A model generated the notes under the pieces. It did not search any database. It had not been told where the DNA came from and saw only the letters and a program-made list of their open reading frames with translations. A program made the translations under genes and the position numbers. A stretch of 64,000 nt of DNA from Thaumasiovibrio subtropicus (lineage in GTDB: Bacteria; Pseudomonadota; Gammaproteobacteria; Enterobacterales; Vibrionaceae). This document shows, one piece after another, positions 9,912 through 19,495 of this stretch. How positions within the stretch are numbered: position 1 is the first letter of the stretch; each line of letters begins with the position of its first letter. The stretch is taken from contig NZ_AP023054.1 in the NCBI RefSeq assembly GCF_019703835.1, forward strand, positions 62,001 through 126,000, read 5' to 3'.

Positions 9912-10490
9912 CTAGAGAGCTTCTGCGGGTGGTTGCCCAACTTTAGGGAGGCTAGGTAGCTGTCCTTTTGACGCCCGGTGCATGAACACGGTTACTGGAC
10001 TAGTTGATGCAATAATCTTGCCGTTTTTCAATAGCTTCACGCTGAGTTCATGTGCCCCGCGATCGACATTTTCCACTTGCCATTGATTCACCGAAGAACG
10101 TGGACCAAAGGGTTGCCCGGCAACATAAAGCTGCACTTGGTAATGCTCTCTTAGCGGTGTATCTGTCGATACACTGACACTTAACCGACCCGCATTGTCG
10201 CGCACTGTTTGCTCGTGGTTTGGGGTAAGTAAAGACACTTTGCTCGGTGGTGGGTTTTTCAGTTCAGGTTCTGCACTAGGTTGGGGCAATGGCTCAGCCT
10301 CGGCGTCGAGCACTGGCGGCGGTGGCGGGGGATCGTCATAGTGCTGTTGATCGTACTGGCCGGATTCCGGCGGGTGATCGGAAAAGACGGTTTTACCATT
10401 GGCATCTTTCCACGAGTAGATCGTCGTTGCAACCGCGACAGGCATCAGGGTTAATGCGATGAGGGTAGTGCCGATTTTTATCATTTTCAT
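9912..10490 (-). CDS. DUF4124 domain periplasmic protein
   Basis: A 192-residue exported protein from the start at 10490. The signal peptide [22 protein letters not shown] is followed by the DUF4124 motif [19 protein letters not shown] proline-rich linker follows, with six prolines in a row. The C-terminal region, about residues 90-175, is beta-rich and Ig-like. The longer open frame to 10526 would put 12 residues before the signal peptide. It sits between glnA and glnL in the order I recall from Vibrio. The function is unknown; such proteins are often cell-envelope associated. It starts beyond the glnA terminator, so it needs its own promoter or read-through. Confidence 0.8.
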   Translation of the reverse strand: MKMIKIGTTLIALTLMPVAVATTIYSWKDANGKTVFSDHPPESGQYDQQHYDDPPPPPPVLDAEAEPLPQPSAEPELKNPPPSKVSLLTPNHEQTVRDNAGRLSVSVSTDTPLREHYQVQLYVAGQPFGPRSSVNQWQVENVDRGAHELSVKLLKNGKIIASTSPVTVFMHRASKGQLPSLPKVGQPPAEAL

Positions 10491-10600
10491 TGTGGGCTTC
10501 CGCACTGCTAAGTCGTTGAGATTCAAATGAAGCGCATTGGATAATAACGTTTATAGCGTGAGAGCGAGTGTACTGTTAACTACAGAATTTGAGCTGATAT

Positions 10601-10631
10601 AAAAAAACGGCCCACCTGTGAGGTGGGCCGT
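10601..10631 (-). terminator. glnA Rho-independent terminator
   Basis: An 11-pair GC-rich stem (10607-10617 with 10621-10631) ends on the minus strand in a run of seven T. It sits about 30 bases after the glnA stop. Confidence 0.9.
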
Positions 10632-10660
10632 AGAATTACGCTGTTGTTTCAGCTTGTTGC

Positions 10661-12070
10661 TTAAACTGAGTAGTACAGTTCAAACTCAAGTGGGTGCGTC
10701 GTTGCGTTAACTTGAGCAACATCTTGACCTTTAAGATCGATGTAAGAATCGATGAAATCGTCTGAGAATACACCGCCAGCGGTTAGGAACTCACGATCAT
10801 CACTCAGTGCCTGTAGCGCCTGCTGTAGTGATTCAGCAACGGTTGGGATCTCTGCCGCTTCTTCCGCAGGAAGGTCGTACAGGTCTTTGTCCATTGCTTC
10901 ACCTGGGTGGATCTTGTTCTTAATACCGTCAAGACCAGCCATTAGCATTGCAGAGAATGCAAGGTATGGGTTCGCTGTTGGGTCACCAAAACGTACTTCG
11001 ATACGACGCGCTTTCGGGCTTGGTACCACTGGGATACGGATAGAAGCAGAACGGTTACGTGCTGAGTAAGCAAGCATAACTGGCGCTTCGAAGCCTGGAA
11101 CAAGACGCTTGTAAGAGTTAGTAGAGGCGTTCGCGAAGGCGTTGATCGCACGCGCGTGCTTGATGATACCACCGATGTAGTAAAGTGCCGTTTCAGAAAG
11201 GCCGCCGTACTTGTCACCAGCAAACAGGTTTTGACCATCTTTACCAAGAGACATGTGAACGTGCATACCAGAACCGTTGTCACCAACAAGTGGCTTAGGC
11301 ATGAAGGTTGCCGTTTTGCCAAATGCGTGCGCAACGTTGTGGACTACGTACTTGTAGATTTGGATTTCATCAGCTTTGCTTGTCAGAGTGTTGAAACGCG
11401 TTGCGATTTCATTCTGACCTGCAGTAGCGACTTCGTGGTGGTGAGCTTCAACAACAAGGCCCATCTCTTCCATTACTAGACACATTGCAGAACGAATGTC
11501 TTGTGATGAATCGACAGGTGCGACTGGGAAGTAACCGCCTTTCACGCCTGGACGGTGACCTTTGTTACCGCCTTCGAAGTCAGAACCTGTGTTCCATGCT
11601 GCTTCTACGTCATCAATTTTGAAGAAAGAACCCGACATGTCAGTCGCGAACTTCACGTCATCAAATAGGAAGAACTCTGGCTCTGGACCAACAAGAACGG
11701 TATCTGCAACACCGCTCGCACGCATGAACTCTTCAGCACGCTTTGCAATTGAGCGTGGGTCACGGTCGTAGCCTTGCATCGTTGCAGGCTCTAGGATGTC
11801 ACAACGTACGTTTAGCGTTGCTTCTTCAGTGAATGGGTCAAGTACTGCAGATGACGCGTCAGGCATCATCACCATGTCAGATTCGTTGATACCTTTCCAA
11901 CCAGCTACAGAAGAGCCGTCGAACATTTTACCTTCTTCGAAGAAGTCTGCGTCGATTTGGTGAGCTGGGATAGAGATGTGCTGCTCTTTACCCTTAGTGT
12001 CTGTGAAGCGTAGGTCAACGAACTTAACTTCGTTTTCCTGAATCATAGCTAATACGTTTTCTACTGACAT
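10661..12070 (-). CDS. glnA: Glutamine synthetase, type I
   Basis: Condenses glutamate and ammonia to glutamine using ATP; a cytosolic dodecamer and the main route of ammonium assimilation at low nitrogen. The 469 residues match the enteric GSI-beta length. The motifs [12 protein letters not shown], the metal-binding [32 protein letters not shown] and the adenylylation tyrosine in [10 protein letters not shown] (near residue 397) are intact. It should therefore be controlled by GlnE adenylylation. A good Shine-Dalgarno, GGAGG, precedes the ATG. It has its own terminator and a sigma-54 promoter with NtrC sites upstream. Confidence 0.98.
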   Translation of the reverse strand: MSVENVLAMIQENEVKFVDLRFTDTKGKEQHISIPAHQIDADFFEEGKMFDGSSVAGWKGINESDMVMMPDASSAVLDPFTEEATLNVRCDILEPATMQGYDRDPRSIAKRAEEFMRASGVADTVLVGPEPEFFLFDDVKFATDMSGSFFKIDDVEAAWNTGSDFEGGNKGHRPGVKGGYFPVAPVDSSQDIRSAMCLVMEEMGLVVEAHHHEVATAGQNEIATRFNTLTSKADEIQIYKYVVHNVAHAFGKTATFMPKPLVGDNGSGMHVHMSLGKDGQNLFAGDKYGGLSETALYYIGGIIKHARAINAFANASTNSYKRLVPGFEAPVMLAYSARNRSASIRIPVVPSPKARRIEVRFGDPTANPYLAFSAMLMAGLDGIKNKIHPGEAMDKDLYDLPAEEAAEIPTVAESLQQALQALSDDREFLTAGGVFSDDFIDSYIDLKGQDVAQVNATTHPLEFELYYSV

Positions 12071-12141
12071 GGTGGTTAACCTCCGGTGTTAGTTTGGCAA
12101 AAGGCGCGAAACAAAGCTTTACAATAAGTTAATTAGCTTAA

Positions 12142-12157
12142 TGCGATTATCGTGCCA
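12142..12157 (-). promoter_or_regulatory. Sigma-54 promoter of glnA
   Basis: On the minus strand the sequence TGGCACGATAATCGCA places GG and GC exactly 12 bases apart. It fits TGGCACG-N4-TTGCW with one mismatch (TC instead of TT). Transcription would start near 12130, giving a leader of about 60 bases before the glnA ATG at 12070. Confidence 0.8.
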
Positions 12158-12175
12158 ATTTTAAAAGTCCTGAAA

Positions 12176-12275
12176 TGCGCTGAATTAGCGCACTTGAGCA
12201 CCGTTTTAGTTCCTTCTGTGCACTATTGTGGTGCAATTGCGGATCTTAATGGTGCAAGTGCATTCTTCAGGTGCA
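12176..12275 (-). promoter_or_regulatory. NtrC-type binding sites upstream of glnA
   Basis: The best site, TGCACTA-TTG-TGGTGCA at 12219-12235, matches the NtrC consensus almost perfectly and lies about 97 bases upstream of the expected start. TGCGCTG-AAT-TAGCGCA at 12176-12192 is a symmetrical but weaker variant near -54. A third degenerate site at 12259-12275 keeps one good half (GGTGCA). TGGTGCA at 12250-12256 is an extra half-site. The arrangement is that of an enhancer for a sigma-54 promoter. Confidence 0.75.
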
Positions 12276-12527
12276 TTTCTATTCAGGACTCTTGCAAGGA
12301 ATTTGTCAATTCCTGCGCGCGAAAAAAAGTGCCGAAAACGGAAAGGTGCGCCAGTAAAGTGACCTTTTCTAAGGGAAAACGTAAAAAAAGCGACTTTGCG
12401 GTGACTTAAATCACATCTTTGATTGGTTTTGGCGTAAAATCTGTTAGATTATGAGCCGTTTTTTTAACCACAGTAGCTGTGTTGCCGAGTTGGTAGCCGC
12501 TGCACGTTCTGAGTGAATCAAATCCAC

Positions 12528-14357
12528 ATGTCTACTCCACAGATCGATAAACTACGCAATATCGCTATTATTGCGCACGTTGACCATGGCAAAACCACCT
12601 TGGTTGATAAACTGCTGCAACAATCGGGCACCCTTGAATCGCGCGGTGAAGCCGAAGAGCGCGTAATGGACTCGAATGACATCGAGAAAGAGCGTGGCAT
12701 TACCATTTTGGCGAAAAACACCGCCATTAACTGGAATGACTACCGCATTAATATCGTTGATACCCCGGGGCACGCCGACTTCGGTGGTGAAGTTGAGCGC
12801 ATCATGTCGATGGTTGACTCAGTACTACTGATTGTTGATGCGGTAGATGGCCCAATGCCTCAGACGCGTTTTGTAACACAGAAGGCGTTTGCACACGGTT
12901 TGAAGCCGATTGTTGTTATCAACAAAATTGACCGTCCAGGTGCGCGTCCTGATTGGGTTATGGATCAAGTCTTTGACCTGTTCGACAACCTAGGTGCTTC
13001 TGACGAGCAGCTAGACTTTAAAGTGGTCTATGCCTCAGCGCTAAATGGCTGGGCGACGCTAGAAGAAGGTGCTGTAGGCGATGACATGGAACCACTGTTC
13101 CAAACTATCGTTGAAGAAGTTGAAGCGCCGCAAGTTGATACTGAAGGCTCACTGCAGATGCAGGTGTCTCAGTTAGATTACAGCTCATACGTTGGTGTTA
13201 TCGGTGTAGGCCGTGTTACCCGCGGTAGTGTGAAGCCAAATCAACAAGTGACCATTGTTGGTGCAGACGGTAAAACCCGCAACGGTAAAGTCGGTACGGT
13301 TATGGGTTACCTTGGCCTTGAGCGTCACGATGTGGACTCAGCAACGGCAGGTGACATCATTGCGATTACCGGTCTAGGTGAACTGAAAATTTCTGACACC
13401 ATCTGTGACATCAACAATGCAGAAGCTTTACCACCGCTTTCTGTTGATGAGCCAACCGTGACCATGACCTTCCAAGTAAACACGTCGCCGTTCGCGGGTA
13501 AAGAAGGTAAGTTCGTAACTTCACGTAATATCCTTGAGCGTCTACAAAAAGAGCTAGTGCATAACGTTGCACTGCGTGTAGAAGAGACAGAAGACCCAGA
13601 TAAGTTCCGCGTTTCTGGCCGTGGTGAGCTTCACCTTTCTATCTTGATAGAAAACATGCGTCGTGAAGGCTTTGAGCTCGCGGTATCGCGTCCTGAAGTT
13701 ATCATCAAAGAAGAAGATGATCAGCTGATGGAACCGTTTGAGACTGTGACTATCGACGTGATGGAAGAGCACCAAGGTGGCATCATGGAGAACATCGGCC
13801 TACGTAAAGGTGAGCTGAAAGACATGTCTCCAGATGGCAAAGGCCGTGTACGTATGGACTTTGTCATGCCTTCTCGTGGTTTGATTGGTTTCCAAACGGA
13901 ATTCATGACCCTAACTTCAGGTTCTGGCTTGATGTACCACACGTTTGATCATTACGGCCCTCACAAAGGCGGCGAGATTGGTCAACGTATCAATGGTGTA
14001 TTGATTGCCAATGCGGCGGGTAAAGCGCTAACTAACGCCCTATTTAACCTGCAAGATCGTGGTCGCCTATTTATCGGCCACGGTGTTGAAGTGTACGAAG
14101 GTATGGTGATTGGTATCCACAGCCGTGACAACGACCTAACCGTTAACGCACTGAAAGGTAAGCAGCTTACTAACGTACGTGCTTCAGGTACTGATGACGC
14201 GCAGGTGCTTACACCGCCAATCATCTACACCCTAGAGCAAGCGCTAGAGTTCATCGATGATGACGAGCTGGTAGAAGTAACACCAGAAAGCATCCGTATT
14301 CGTAAGAAGCTTCTGACTGAAACGGACCGTAAGCGCGCGAGCCGTGCTGCGAAGTAA
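12528..14357 (+). CDS. typA: Ribosome-associated translational GTPase BipA/TypA
   Basis: An EF-G-like GTPase that binds ribosomes, aids 50S assembly at low temperature and affects stress adaptation. The GTPase motifs are clear: G1 AHVDHGKT, the G2 effector region with ERGITI, G3 [15 protein letters not shown]4 [10 protein letters not shown]. Domain II, an EF-G domain V-like fold and the BipA-specific C-terminal domain follow. The ATG at 12528 gives 609 residues (E. coli 607). A GTG five codons earlier has no ribosome-binding site. It is a single gene with its own terminator, divergent from glnA. Confidence 0.97.
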   Translation: MSTPQIDKLRNIAIIAHVDHGKTTLVDKLLQQSGTLESRGEAEERVMDSNDIEKERGITILAKNTAINWNDYRINIVDTPGHADFGGEVERIMSMVDSVLLIVDAVDGPMPQTRFVTQKAFAHGLKPIVVINKIDRPGARPDWVMDQVFDLFDNLGASDEQLDFKVVYASALNGWATLEEGAVGDDMEPLFQTIVEEVEAPQVDTEGSLQMQVSQLDYSSYVGVIGVGRVTRGSVKPNQQVTIVGADGKTRNGKVGTVMGYLGLERHDVDSATAGDIIAITGLGELKISDTICDINNAEALPPLSVDEPTVTMTFQVNTSPFAGKEGKFVTSRNILERLQKELVHNVALRVEETEDPDKFRVSGRGELHLSILIENMRREGFELAVSRPEVIIKEEDDQLMEPFETVTIDVMEEHQGGIMENIGLRKGELKDMSPDGKGRVRMDFVMPSRGLIGFQTEFMTLTSGSGLMYHTFDHYGPHKGGEIGQRINGVLIANAAGKALTNALFNLQDRGRLFIGHGVEVYEGMVIGIHSRDNDLTVNALKGKQLTNVRASGTDDAQVLTPPIIYTLEQALEFIDDDELVEVTPESIRIRKKLLTETDRKRASRAAK

Positions 14358-14404
14358 TGCTGGATAAGTAAGTCATTACTGACTGCTTAACGATTGATAG
14401 CGAA

Positions 14405-14431
14405 AGGCGAGCCTCTGGCTCGCCTTTTTTT
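14405..14431 (+). terminator. typA Rho-independent terminator
   Basis: A GC-rich stem AGGCGAGCC/GGCTCGCCT with a three-base loop is followed by seven T. It lies 48 bases after the typA stop. Confidence 0.9.
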
Positions 14432-14463
14432 ATGTTGATTGCTGAACAAGGGGGGGCGTACTA

Positions 14464-15099
14464 CTACTTAAGTCCAGCGATAAATCGGTTAGATTCATTG
14501 ATGGCGATTTCCATCCGTTTAATCGCTAACTCGATGTCACGTTCAAGGGAAGAAAACTCCCTCTCCAATGCATCAATGGCTTGCGCGTTGAGGTTGTGCT
14601 TAAGATAAAGAGTATTGTCGAGCAGGGTAACGAGGATAGGCTGCATGGTCTGTTCAGCGCGGCGCATTGCCTCTAGCATGTAGCCGTAATTCTTCTCAGT
14701 TTGTTTGAGCTTTGCCTCACTGTCTCTGCGCAAAGCTGAGTCGCTGTATAGCGACAACTCTTCATACCATTCGTCAAACAAGGCTTCTGCTACGTGCTCG
14801 ATCGCATCAATTCTTTCTGATACTTCATCCGCCGCATCGACACTGGCATCATATTCACGGCTGATACGTTGATACCAGCTTTGCAAGTCACTTGTTTGTT
14901 GGCCAGTCAGTTGTTGGAGCGCGTCGAGGGCACTTGTAAACTGCTGTTGCGCATCTTGTTGTGCTTCATTGGCAGACGCGACGCGGTCAACCATGATTTC
15001 GCGCTTGTGAACGCCGACTTTTTCCATGGCGGCATAGTAAGTAGAACTACAGCCAGTGAGAATACTCCAGACAACTAAAATGGAGACAACTAATCGCAT
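14464..15099 (-). CDS. DUF2959 family lipoprotein
   Basis: A 211-residue predicted lipoprotein. The signal peptide MRLVVSILVVWSILTGC ends in a lipobox (LTGC), followed by SSTYYAAMEKVGVHKREIMVDRV, the hallmark of DUF2959. The rest is almost wholly alpha-helical and charged, consistent with a coiled-coil periplasmic protein. The function is unknown. It is convergent with typA and divergent from yihY; both neighbours belong to the core block here. Ser at +2 of the lipobox would favour outer-membrane sorting in the usual rule. Confidence 0.85.
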   Translation of the reverse strand: MRLVVSILVVWSILTGCSSTYYAAMEKVGVHKREIMVDRVASANEAQQDAQQQFTSALDALQQLTGQQTSDLQSWYQRISREYDASVDAADEVSERIDAIEHVAEALFDEWYEELSLYSDSALRRDSEAKLKQTEKNYGYMLEAMRRAEQTMQPILVTLLDNTLYLKHNLNAQAIDALEREFSSLERDIELAIKRMEIAINESNRFIAGLK

Positions 15100-15152
15100 C
15101 GTGACATCCAGCTTGTTAACATATCGTTGTCACTATAGATAGGGATATCGCT

Positions 15153-16082
15153 TTGAGCAATAAATTATATCTAGAAAGAATTATCGTTGTCGCGCGTGTG
15201 GCATTGGCATTCGCCCTTCATTTACTGCACCGTATTAAAGAGGACCGCCTCACTGTCACGGCGGGTTCATTGGCGTATGTCACTTTATTGTCATTGGTTC
15301 CTTTGCTGACCGTAGTGTTGACCACCTTGTCAGCGTCACCGGTGTTTGCCGCGTTTGGTGAGCTGATACAGAACTTTGTGATTGATAACTTCGTTCCGGC
15401 TGCTGGGCAGGTGGTCAGTGAGTATTTAGATTATTTTGTGTCGAATGCAGGACGTATGACCGCTGTTGGGGTGAGCGCGCTGTTTGTCGTTGCTATGATG
15501 CTGATTTTCAATATCGACAATGCGTTTAACTTTATTTTCCGTTCGACGAAAAAACGCCGTATCGCGGTATCCTTTTCTGTTTATTGGATGATCCTCACGC
15601 TCGGCCCTGTTTTAGTCGGCAGTAGCTTAGCGATTAGCTCTTACTTGGGCTCGTTGTCACTGTTGGGGAGTGAAATGGCCACGGATGCACTGCGGACAGG
15701 CTTGAGTTATCTCCCCGCATTAATGTCCCTACTGGCGTTCACGGGCCTCTATTTGGTGGTGCCGAATAGAAAAATCCAGATAAAGCATGCGGTCATTGGG
15801 GCGTTGATTGCTACACTGCTGTTTGAAGTGAGTAAAAAAGGCTTTGCTCTTTACCTCGCGCACTTCCCCTCTTATCAAGTGATCTATGGCGCTCTGGCGG
15901 CTATCCCGATTCTTTTTGTTTGGGTTTACCTGAGTTGGTGCATTGTGCTTATTGGTGCGGAAATCACGGCATCGTTGAGCGAAGCGTGGCGGCCGTTGCA
16001 TCTCTGTGGACAAGCTGAGAAGATTGCCTCGGATAACTTAGAGGAAAAACAGAATGATAGCCTTGATTCAGCGGGTCAGTGA
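15153..16082 (+). CDS. yihY: YihY/virulence factor BrkB family inner-membrane protein
   Basis: A 309-residue polytopic membrane protein with about six transmembrane helices and the family signature [19 protein letters not shown] near residues 38-56. It was once called RNase BN; that assignment was withdrawn for the E. coli gene, so no enzymatic role is claimed. No ATG is available at the expected N terminus. A TTG at 15153 with AGGGA seven bases upstream aligns with the E. coli start and is chosen. Its last 29 bases overlap dtd, which suggests translational coupling in an operon yihY-dtd-yiiD. Confidence 0.88.
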   Translation: MSNKLYLERIIVVARVALAFALHLLHRIKEDRLTVTAGSLAYVTLLSLVPLLTVVLTTLSASPVFAAFGELIQNFVIDNFVPAAGQVVSEYLDYFVSNAGRMTAVGVSALFVVAMMLIFNIDNAFNFIFRSTKKRRIAVSFSVYWMILTLGPVLVGSSLAISSYLGSLSLLGSEMATDALRTGLSYLPALMSLLAFTGLYLVVPNRKIQIKHAVIGALIATLLFEVSKKGFALYLAHFPSYQVIYGALAAIPILFVWVYLSWCIVLIGAEITASLSEAWRPLHLCGQAEKIASDNLEEKQNDSLDSAGQ

Positions 16083-16491
16083 AGCCAGTGTAAACGTCGA
16101 TGGAGAAACCATCGGAGCAATTGATAAGGGGTTATTGGTTCTGCTAGGCGTCGAGCAGGGCGATGATGAAGCAAAAGCGCGCCGCCTACGTGAGCGCGTG
16201 CTTGGATACCGTATTTTTGAAGATGATGCGGGAAAGATGAATTTAAATGTCCAGCAAGCTGGCGGCAGTGTGTTAGTGGTGTCGCAGTTTACGCTTGCTG
16301 CGGATACGAAAAAGGGTATGCGTCCTGGTTTTTCCGCGGGCGCTGAACCTTCTGAGGCGAACCGTCTCTATGAAGTTTTTAATGATGCATGCAGAGAGAC
16401 AGGGATTCAGGTCGAGACGGGTCAATTTGGTGCTGACATGAAAGTGGCATTGGTTAATGATGGCCCAGTGACGTTCTGGCTACAGGTCTAA
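16054..16491 (+). CDS. dtd: D-aminoacyl-tRNA deacylase
   Basis: A 145-residue cytosolic enzyme that removes D-amino acids (and glycine mischarged on tRNA-Ala) from tRNA. Both family signatures are present: [18 protein letters not shown] and the cross-subunit C-terminal [11 protein letters not shown]. The length equals that of E. coli Dtd. It overlaps the end of yihY by 29 bases in another frame and is followed 41 bases later by yiiD, the order seen in many gammaproteobacteria. Confidence 0.96.
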   Translation: MIALIQRVSEASVNVDGETIGAIDKGLLVLLGVEQGDDEAKARRLRERVLGYRIFEDDAGKMNLNVQQAGGSVLVVSQFTLAADTKKGMRPGFSAGAEPSEANRLYEVFNDACRETGIQVETGQFGADMKVALVNDGPVTFWLQV

Positions 16492-16532
16492 TTACACCGT
16501 CGCAATGGCGGCATAAAACACTGAGGGATACG

Positions 16533-17456
16533 ATGTTTCGATTAGTCACACCAAACTCTGAGATGGAGTTGGAGAAGTACTATCATTTTCGTTGGCAGAT
16601 GTTACGTGAGCCATGGAATATGCCGCTAGGTTCGGAGCGTGATGCTTACGATGTTGCGAGTCATCACCGGATGATTGTTGACGGTAAAGGTGATGTGGTT
16701 GCCGTTGGACGTTTGTACTTGACCCCGGATAATGATGGTCAAATTCGCTATATGGCGGTGAGTCCCGATTATCGTGAGAAAGGAATGGGGACCTTAGTGC
16801 TGATGTCACTGGAGTCGTTAGCTTGCCAAGAAGGTGCAAAACGTCTCGTCTGTAATGCACGTGAAGATGCCATCCCATTTTACGTGCGGAACAAGTTCAC
16901 CAGTCAAGGTGAGCTGAGTGATGAACGTGGCCCAGTTCGTCATCAGCAGATGCTGAAACGACTGGATGAGCATCATGAAGTCGCCCGCCACCCTGAATGG
17001 TGTGCTGAATTGCAGCAGCGTTGGAGTGAATCCATCCCGATCAGTGAAAAGATGGGGATGAAAATCAACCAATACACGGGTTACCGTTTTGAAGTTGGCG
17101 CGCTATTGAATGCGAATTTGAATCCGCAAGGGACCATGTTCGCGGGAAGCATCTTTAGTATGGCCACTCTCGCAGGCTGGGGCTTTATGTGGATGCTGAT
17201 GAAAGAACGCGGACTGAGCGGGGAAATTATGCTGGTTGATAGCCATATTCGTTACCATCAGCCCGTTGCAGAGCGCCCGCGAGCCGTTGTAGGGCTTGAT
17301 AATATGAGTGGTGACCTCGACCGCTTGGAACGCGGCCGAAAAGTGCGTGTCAGCTTAGATATCGCCGTTTACAGCGGTGATGAAGTGGTGACCCGTTTTA
17401 CTGGTGACTATTTGATATTGCCGCTACAGTCTGAAGAGACCGACACGCCATCTTGA
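16533..17456 (+). CDS. yiiD: GNAT acetyltransferase fused to hotdog thioesterase (YiiD type)
   Basis: A 307-residue two-domain protein. Residues 1-145 are a GNAT fold with the acetyl-CoA loop DYREKGMGTLVL. Residues 155-300 are a YiiD_C hotdog thioesterase domain (GTMFAGSIFSMATLAGWGFMW, and the HIRYHQPV segment). This fusion is known from E. coli YiiD; the substrate is uncertain. It is the last gene of the yihY-dtd-yiiD run. Its final 49 bases overlap the 3' end of the convergent AsmA-like gene, so both C termini are encoded by the same DNA. Confidence 0.88.
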   Translation: MFRLVTPNSEMELEKYYHFRWQMLREPWNMPLGSERDAYDVASHHRMIVDGKGDVVAVGRLYLTPDNDGQIRYMAVSPDYREKGMGTLVLMSLESLACQEGAKRLVCNAREDAIPFYVRNKFTSQGELSDERGPVRHQQMLKRLDEHHEVARHPEWCAELQQRWSESIPISEKMGMKINQYTGYRFEVGALLNANLNPQGTMFAGSIFSMATLAGWGFMWMLMKERGLSGEIMLVDSHIRYHQPVAERPRAVVGLDNMSGDLDRLERGRKVRVSLDIAVYSGDEVVTRFTGDYLILPLQSEETDTPS

Positions 17457-19321
17457 GGCCAAGTACGCGTCAGTGCTTGGCATCCTAATGTTGCTTTTAG
17501 GCTAAGCTGCTGTGCTTGGTCATTGGCAAGATCCCAGTTTCCTTCAAATGTGGCATCCAGGCTGCGGTTGCTAATGCGCCACGGGGCGAGCTGAATACGG
17601 CCACGATCACTGCTTAGACGCAATGGTGTTAAGGTGATCGCTTCAACTTGCTTCTTTTCCGTCGTATCGTGATTGTTTTGCCATTGTGAGAAGAGCTGTT
17701 GATTGTCGGCTTGGGTATCTCTGAACGTGGCTCGAACACTGGCATCAAGACTATGTTGCGCTAGCAGCTTTGAGTTAGCCAGCCCAGCGGCAACGAGACT
17801 AATATCGCTGCTACCTTGGATTGCCAGTGGGAGATCAAGCCACTGATGGGCAATGGTCAGCGGGATATTCTGTCCGAGCAGTGACACACTCCATGGTTGA
17901 CCTTCCTGAAGCAAATCAATATCTGCATCTCCCTCTAAAATCCCACTGGTAAACGGCATCACGAGTTGGGTGAGTTGCCAATGGCCTGCTTGGCTCTGCA
18001 TGGTCAACTTGGGGTATTGTGTAATTACATGATTGAGGTTAGCGCGTGCGGCACTGATTTCGAGATCGCCTTGCCACAAGCCAGACTTACCCTCATTTTT
18101 GAGTACGAGGTCTTGTCCACTCGCGTTAACCCCAAGAATTTGCACGGGCCATTCAGGGTTATTGGCCGTCACCATACTTTGTCCGACATGCAGTTGACCG
18201 ACAGTGATGGTTTGGAACTTGCTCCACCAGGATTGAAGCGGCTGGTAGGGGGTCTCTGACATTATCCAGTCAATATTATTAAGGCGAAGCTCATCAACGA
18301 GCAACTCATTCGGTGTGAAAGCGCCTCGCATTAACGCGAAGCCTTCCATGGTGCGCGCGGTGGCGATATCTATCGTTGCTTGCTGCGGTTGATAACTGGC
18401 TTCAAGCAGAGGTGATTCGATTAACCATTGTTGATAGCGAATGCTATCGGCATTAAATGAGACTTTTGCGCGTTGTTGTTGATGCCAAGGCGCTGGCCAT
18501 TGCCATTTCTGCAGTGACAGGTTGATGTTTTGGACAACGAGATCAGGCGTGTCGATATGGCTATGCACTATATCAACGCGGTTGATGCCAATCGGCCAGT
18601 CACGCAGCTCATCAACTGCTGATCGCAGTGTGTTTACCACCTCATCATTGCGCAGTTTTAGGTTAGACAGCGTCAGTTGATCAATGAAACCACCCTGCTG
18701 TTTATCTATGTCACCGCTTAAACTGACCTCGCCTTCTAACCATTGGCTGGTAAGGGCACGGATACGCCACAAGTTATCATTGAAGCTACCGCTGACAACC
18801 AATTGCTCACCTTGCCAGTGGCGCCATTGCCACTGAGGCGCGGTGAGTTGGAACGCCCCTTGAAACTGGTGCTGTCCAGTTTCAGCGTCAAAGTGCCAGT
18901 TATCGACCTCGACATTGGCATTGGTCAGGGTTAACGAAGGAAAGCCTAAACTGGTGTTCTTGAGCGCTAAGCGTTTTATTTGAATGGACGGCAGCTGCGT
19001 CAGCCATCCGGTACTCTGTTTCCCTTCAACTTTTAAACCGTCTAAGCGCCATTCCCTGTGCCACAGAGAAGCAGGATCTAGCCAGATTTTAACTTGGGGA
19101 ATGTTATGTTGGGTTGTTTGGAGCTGAGTGAGGGTGATATGCCAAGGGCGACGAATATGATACTCGACCTGTTTTACTTTTACATCGGTGTATCCGAGAC
19201 AAGCAAGCGCTTGATTGACCATTTGAGGAGCATATGCTGTGTGAAGGCCTGCCACTATGATGGCCATTGAGGTGAAAGTTAAGATTACTAGCGTCGCGAC
19301 GACTTTCAACAACCACTTCAT
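17408..19321 (-). CDS. AsmA-like inner-membrane-anchored periplasmic protein
   Basis: A 637-residue protein with one N-terminal transmembrane helix (about residues 4-26). A long periplasmic region of repeating beta-strands follows, of the AsmA/YhdP/TamB kind that forms lipid-carrying grooves between the two membranes. The N-terminal TM followed by TAYAPQMVNQALACLGY resembles AsmA-family starts. The C terminus (LKATLGCQALTRTWPQDG) fits the AsmA_2 pattern less clearly. The start at 19321 has AAGGAG seven bases upstream; the longer frame to 19375 is rejected. It may contribute to envelope lipid homeostasis, which is inference from family. Its stop lies inside the convergent yiiD gene. Confidence 0.7.
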   Translation of the reverse strand: MKWLLKVVATLVILTFTSMAIIVAGLHTAYAPQMVNQALACLGYTDVKVKQVEYHIRRPWHITLTQLQTTQHNIPQVKIWLDPASLWHREWRLDGLKVEGKQSTGWLTQLPSIQIKRLALKNTSLGFPSLTLTNANVEVDNWHFDAETGQHQFQGAFQLTAPQWQWRHWQGEQLVVSGSFNDNLWRIRALTSQWLEGEVSLSGDIDKQQGGFIDQLTLSNLKLRNDEVVNTLRSAVDELRDWPIGINRVDIVHSHIDTPDLVVQNINLSLQKWQWPAPWHQQQRAKVSFNADSIRYQQWLIESPLLEASYQPQQATIDIATARTMEGFALMRGAFTPNELLVDELRLNNIDWIMSETPYQPLQSWWSKFQTITVGQLHVGQSMVTANNPEWPVQILGVNASGQDLVLKNEGKSGLWQGDLEISAARANLNHVITQYPKLTMQSQAGHWQLTQLVMPFTSGILEGDADIDLLQEGQPWSVSLLGQNIPLTIAHQWLDLPLAIQGSSDISLVAAGLANSKLLAQHSLDASVRATFRDTQADNQQLFSQWQNNHDTTEKKQVEAITLTPLRLSSDRGRIQLAPWRISNRSLDATFEGNWDLANDQAQQLSLKATLGCQALTRTWPQDGVSVSSDCSGNIK

Positions 19322-19443
19322 CAACTCTCCTTGTGGCAAACTCGCTTCTGAGTCCTGCCTATTGATATAAGGCATCGATTAGACTGAAGTAAAAATAGCG
19401 CTATATCAAGAGAATAGTCTATGAACTGTTGGATAGGCAGAAA

Positions 19444-19473
19444 AGAAAAACGGCGCGATGAGTGATCGCGCCG
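19444..19473 (-). terminator. pckA Rho-independent terminator
   Basis: A nine-pair stem CGGCGCGAT/ATCGCGCCG with a five-base loop. On the minus strand it runs into TTTTTCTTTT, just after the pckA stop. Confidence 0.9.
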
Positions 19474-19495
19474 TGAGTAGACTCTCAGAATCGGA

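Larger units (their letters stand above)
12071..12527. other. Divergent control region between glnA and typA
   Basis: A 457-base non-coding stretch. The glnA side holds the sigma-54 promoter and an array of NtrC-type sites. The typA side is AT-rich with A runs at 12322-12330 and 12383-12390. A weak sigma-70 candidate for typA is TTGGTT (12423-12428), 16 bases, TAGATT (12445-12450). An open frame at 12152-12409 runs through the operators and is not a gene. Confidence 0.7.

Noticed and set aside
9839..9940. Longer GlnL start adding 34 residues
   Set aside because: The added part reads through the NtrC operator and ribosome-binding site; the GTG at 9838 gives the exact E. coli length and His139.
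12152..12409. Open frame of 85 codons on the plus strand between glnA and typA
   Set aside because: It runs through the sigma-54 promoter and NtrC sites, has no ribosome-binding site, and its product has no recognisable features.
12478..12527. tRNA-like stretch (GTTGCCGAGTTGGTAGCCGC) before typA
   Set aside because: It resembles a D-arm word, but no acceptor stem, anticodon arm or T-arm can be folded around it.
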